Below, piece by piece: positions 6,522 to 7,790 of a DNA stretch of 7,790 nucleotides. Within the stretch, counting starts at the first letter, position 1. The number at the start of each line of letters is the position of its first letter. The DNA is from DATDOY01 sp035293045. Lineage in GTDB: Bacteria; Actinomycetota; Acidimicrobiia; IMCC26256; JACPCJ01. Made by a program: the position numbers and the translations under genes. The DNA is taken from positions 1 to 7,790 of the forward strand of contig DATDOY010000234.1 of NCBI GenBank assembly GCA_035293045.1. The letters are read 5' to 3'. Under the pieces are notes generated by a model that was given only the letters and a program-made list of their open reading frames with translations, did not search any database and had not been told where the DNA came from.

Positions 6522-7433
6522 ATGGAACTCCCTTCGTACGACGACCTTCCGCTTGTCGAGGGCGTCCGCACCTCGTGGGGCGTCTTCGGCGACGACGACA
6601 CCCTCGGGTGCCTGAACCTGCTCACCGAGGATCGGGCGGTCCGAGGTGCGGACCTCGTCCGCAGGGGGGCGGTGTTCTCGCTCGACGCCGCCCTCGACGA
6701 GATCGACCCTCCGCTGTTCGGGCGCCCGCCGTTGCGCCACGAGGTCTACGCCTTCCCGAGCGGCACGGCGTTCGACGACCACATCGATTTCTGGGACACC
6801 CAGGCCTCGACCCAATGGGACGGCCTGCGCCACATTCGCGATCCGCTCCTCGGCTTCTACAACCGGCGGTCCGCCGACGAACTGTCGATCGACGCGTGGG
6901 CCCGGCGCGGAATCGTGACGAGGGGGGTCCTGGCCGACGTCGCCCGCTGGCGCGCGCGGCACGCGCAACCGATCGACCCATCCCGGCGGGACGTCGTCGA
7001 GCCGGGCGACGTCCTCGCCACCCTCGAGGATCAGGGGGTGGCGGTCGAACCGGGTGACATTCTCGTGATCCGGACGGGCTGGCTGGGCTGGTATCGGTCG
7101 CTCGGTCCCGAGGAGCGGCTAGGGGTCGGGCCCGAGGCGGGCATCCCTGGACTCGCCGGCAGCTCCGACACCGCGCGCGTGCTGTGGAACCTGCACGTTG
7201 CGGCGGTGGCAGCCGACAACCCCGGGTTCGAGGCGTTCCCGATCGCCGACGGCGAACACCTGCATTGGGACTTGCTTCCCCGGCTCGGCATGCCGATCGG
7301 GGAATTTTGGGATCTCGACGCCCTCGCCGATGACTGCGCCCGAGACCGCGTCTACGAGTTCCTGCTCACCTCGGCCCCGCTGCATCTTCGGGGGGGCGTC
7401 GCCTCGCCGCCGAACGCGCTGGCCGTCAAGTAG
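6522..7433 (+). CDS. Cyclase family protein (PF04199-like putative hydrolase)
   Basis: A 303-residue soluble protein resembling the cyclase/kynurenine-formamidase-like family, whose characterised members are metal-dependent amide or ester hydrolases. Visible hallmarks are the N-terminal WGVFGDDDTLGCLNLLT (19-35), typical of the larger family members; STQWDGLRHI (96-105) where classic members carry HxGTHxDxPxH; VEPGDILVIRTGW (175-187); and the C-terminal HLHWDLLPRLGMPIGEFWDL (246-265). Of the usual metal ligands only Asp100 and His104 have obvious counterparts in the motif, so the metal site may be altered. There is no signal peptide. It is divergent from the racemase gene with 26 bases between starts and has no SD, suggesting a leaderless message. 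The substrate is unknown; kynurenine formamidase is a weak alternative because the canonical motif is absent. Confidence 0.85.
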   Translation: MELPSYDDLPLVEGVRTSWGVFGDDDTLGCLNLLTEDRAVRGADLVRRGAVFSLDAALDEIDPPLFGRPPLRHEVYAFPSGTAFDDHIDFWDTQASTQWDGLRHIRDPLLGFYNRRSADELSIDAWARRGIVTRGVLADVARWRARHAQPIDPSRRDVVEPGDVLATLEDQGVAVEPGDILVIRTGWLGWYRSLGPEERLGVGPEAGIPGLAGSSDTARVLWNLHVAAVAADNPGFEAFPIADGEHLHWDLLPRLGMPIGEFWDLDALADDCARDRVYEFLLTSAPLHLRGGVASPPNALAVK

Positions 7434-7454
7434 GACGGGTGGTAAGCAGCGAGC

Positions 7455-7498
7455 GCACGCGCCCACCGCGTGCACCGGCCGCGGGCACTTACCGCGGG
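7455..7498. repeat. GC-rich inverted repeats between cyclase and ACT genes
   Basis: GCACGCG (7455-7461) and CGCGTGC (7467-7473) form a perfect 7-bp stem with loop CCCAC. Just after it, CCGCGGG occurs twice (7479-7485 and 7492-7498) as a direct repeat whose CCGCGG core is also self-complementary. No T-tract follows either hairpin, so intrinsic termination is doubtful; Rho-dependent termination, mRNA stabilisation or a regulator site for the ACT gene are alternatives. No convincing promoter is seen in the 87-base gap. Confidence 0.4.
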
Positions 7499-7508
7499 TA
7501 GAACGCAC

Positions 7509-7516
7509 AGGAGGTG
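7509..7516 (+). promoter_or_regulatory. Ribosome binding site of the ACT-domain gene
   Basis: AGGAGGTG is a near-perfect match to the 16S anti-SD and ends four bases before the ATG at 7521. It firmly sets that start and contrasts with the SD-less starts of the three preceding genes. Confidence 0.85.
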
Positions 7517-7520
7517 TCCC

Positions 7521-7790
7521 ATGGCGACCGACCTGAAGATCACACTCGACAACCTGCCAGGAGAACTCGCCCGGCTCGGCGAAACGCTGGGGAACGCGGG
7601 AGTCAACATCGAAGGCATCGTCGGGGTCACGGCGGGCGACAAGGGAGAGATCCACGTGGTCGTCGAGGACGCCGACGCCGCGACGGCCGCGCTCTCGGCC
7701 GCGGGGATCACGGTGGACGCGGCGCGCGAGGTCGCGGTGACGTCGTGCAACGACGCGCCCGGCGAGCTGGGTCGCGTCGCCCGCCGGCTC
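7521..7790 (+). CDS. Tandem ACT-domain protein, C-terminus cut by window edge
   Basis: Ninety codons are visible and the frame is open at the right edge. Residues 5-70 fit an ACT domain, a fold that binds small ligands, often amino acids: ITLDNLPGELARLGETLGNA (7-26) is the classic first strand plus helix, with the PGELA turn, followed by GVNIEGI and a second half ending near ITVDAAREV. A second ACT repeat appears to start at 73 with VTSCNDAPGELGRVARRL, again with PGEL. This suits a small stand-alone double-ACT protein, but a larger protein cannot be ruled out because the end is missing. It follows the cyclase gene on the same strand after 87 bases and has its own strong SD. The ligand is unknown. 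Confidence 0.85.
   Translation, partial: MATDLKITLDNLPGELARLGETLGNAGVNIEGIVGVTAGDKGEIHVVVEDADAATAALSAAGITVDAAREVAVTSCNDAPGELGRVARRL

Noticed and set aside
5155..6615. 486-codon plus-strand open frame across the racemase and intergenic region
   Set aside because: It runs antisense to two well-supported genes, has no family features, and overlaps the cyclase start in another frame.
7486..7508. Promoter for the ACT-domain gene (TAGAAC near 7499-7504)
   Set aside because: Only a weak -10 match with no -35 at a suitable distance, and the resulting transcript would begin inside or just before the SD.

Overview
The window is high-GC bacterial DNA with tightly packed, strongly GC-biased genes. It has GTG and ATG starts, Shine-Dalgarno (SD) sites on some genes and probably leaderless starts on others. 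Together with a racemase closely resembling the mycobacterial MCR type, this suggests an actinobacterium, perhaps Acidimicrobiia-like. That assignment is an inference from style and protein resemblance; no rRNA or other marker is present.

Layout. Bases 1-4472 (minus strand) hold nearly all of gltB, the large subunit of glutamate synthase, running off the left edge. Bases 4473-4794 hold no protein gene but are dense in regulatory-looking sequence. In gltB transcription order these are a 13-bp-arm inverted repeat over a plausible promoter, a small hairpin that competes with a strong intrinsic terminator, and two near-identical 73-bp tandem repeats whose end forms half of the gltB ribosome binding site. 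Bases 4795-5349 (minus) encode a SixA/phosphoglycerate-mutase-like histidine phosphatase. Bases 5356-6495 (minus) encode a CaiB/BaiF-family alpha-methylacyl-CoA racemase, and these two genes look like a pair. Only 26 bp separate the racemase start from the divergent plus-strand gene at 6522-7433, a cyclase-family (PF04199-like) hydrolase with a non-canonical metal motif. After an 87-bp gap with GC-rich inverted repeats, a tandem ACT-domain protein starts at 7521 and runs off the right edge.

How they work together. GltB makes glutamate from glutamine and 2-oxoglutarate with its small subunit, which is not in the window. The racemase belongs to branched-chain acyl-CoA breakdown. The cyclase-family enzyme has no assignable substrate, and the ACT protein may sense a small ligand such as an amino acid. 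No single pathway links all five genes. The most unusual part is the gltB leader (4476-4747), which looks like a layered control region for a central nitrogen-assimilation gene, or alternatively a dispersed palindromic repeat lodged between terminator and gene.
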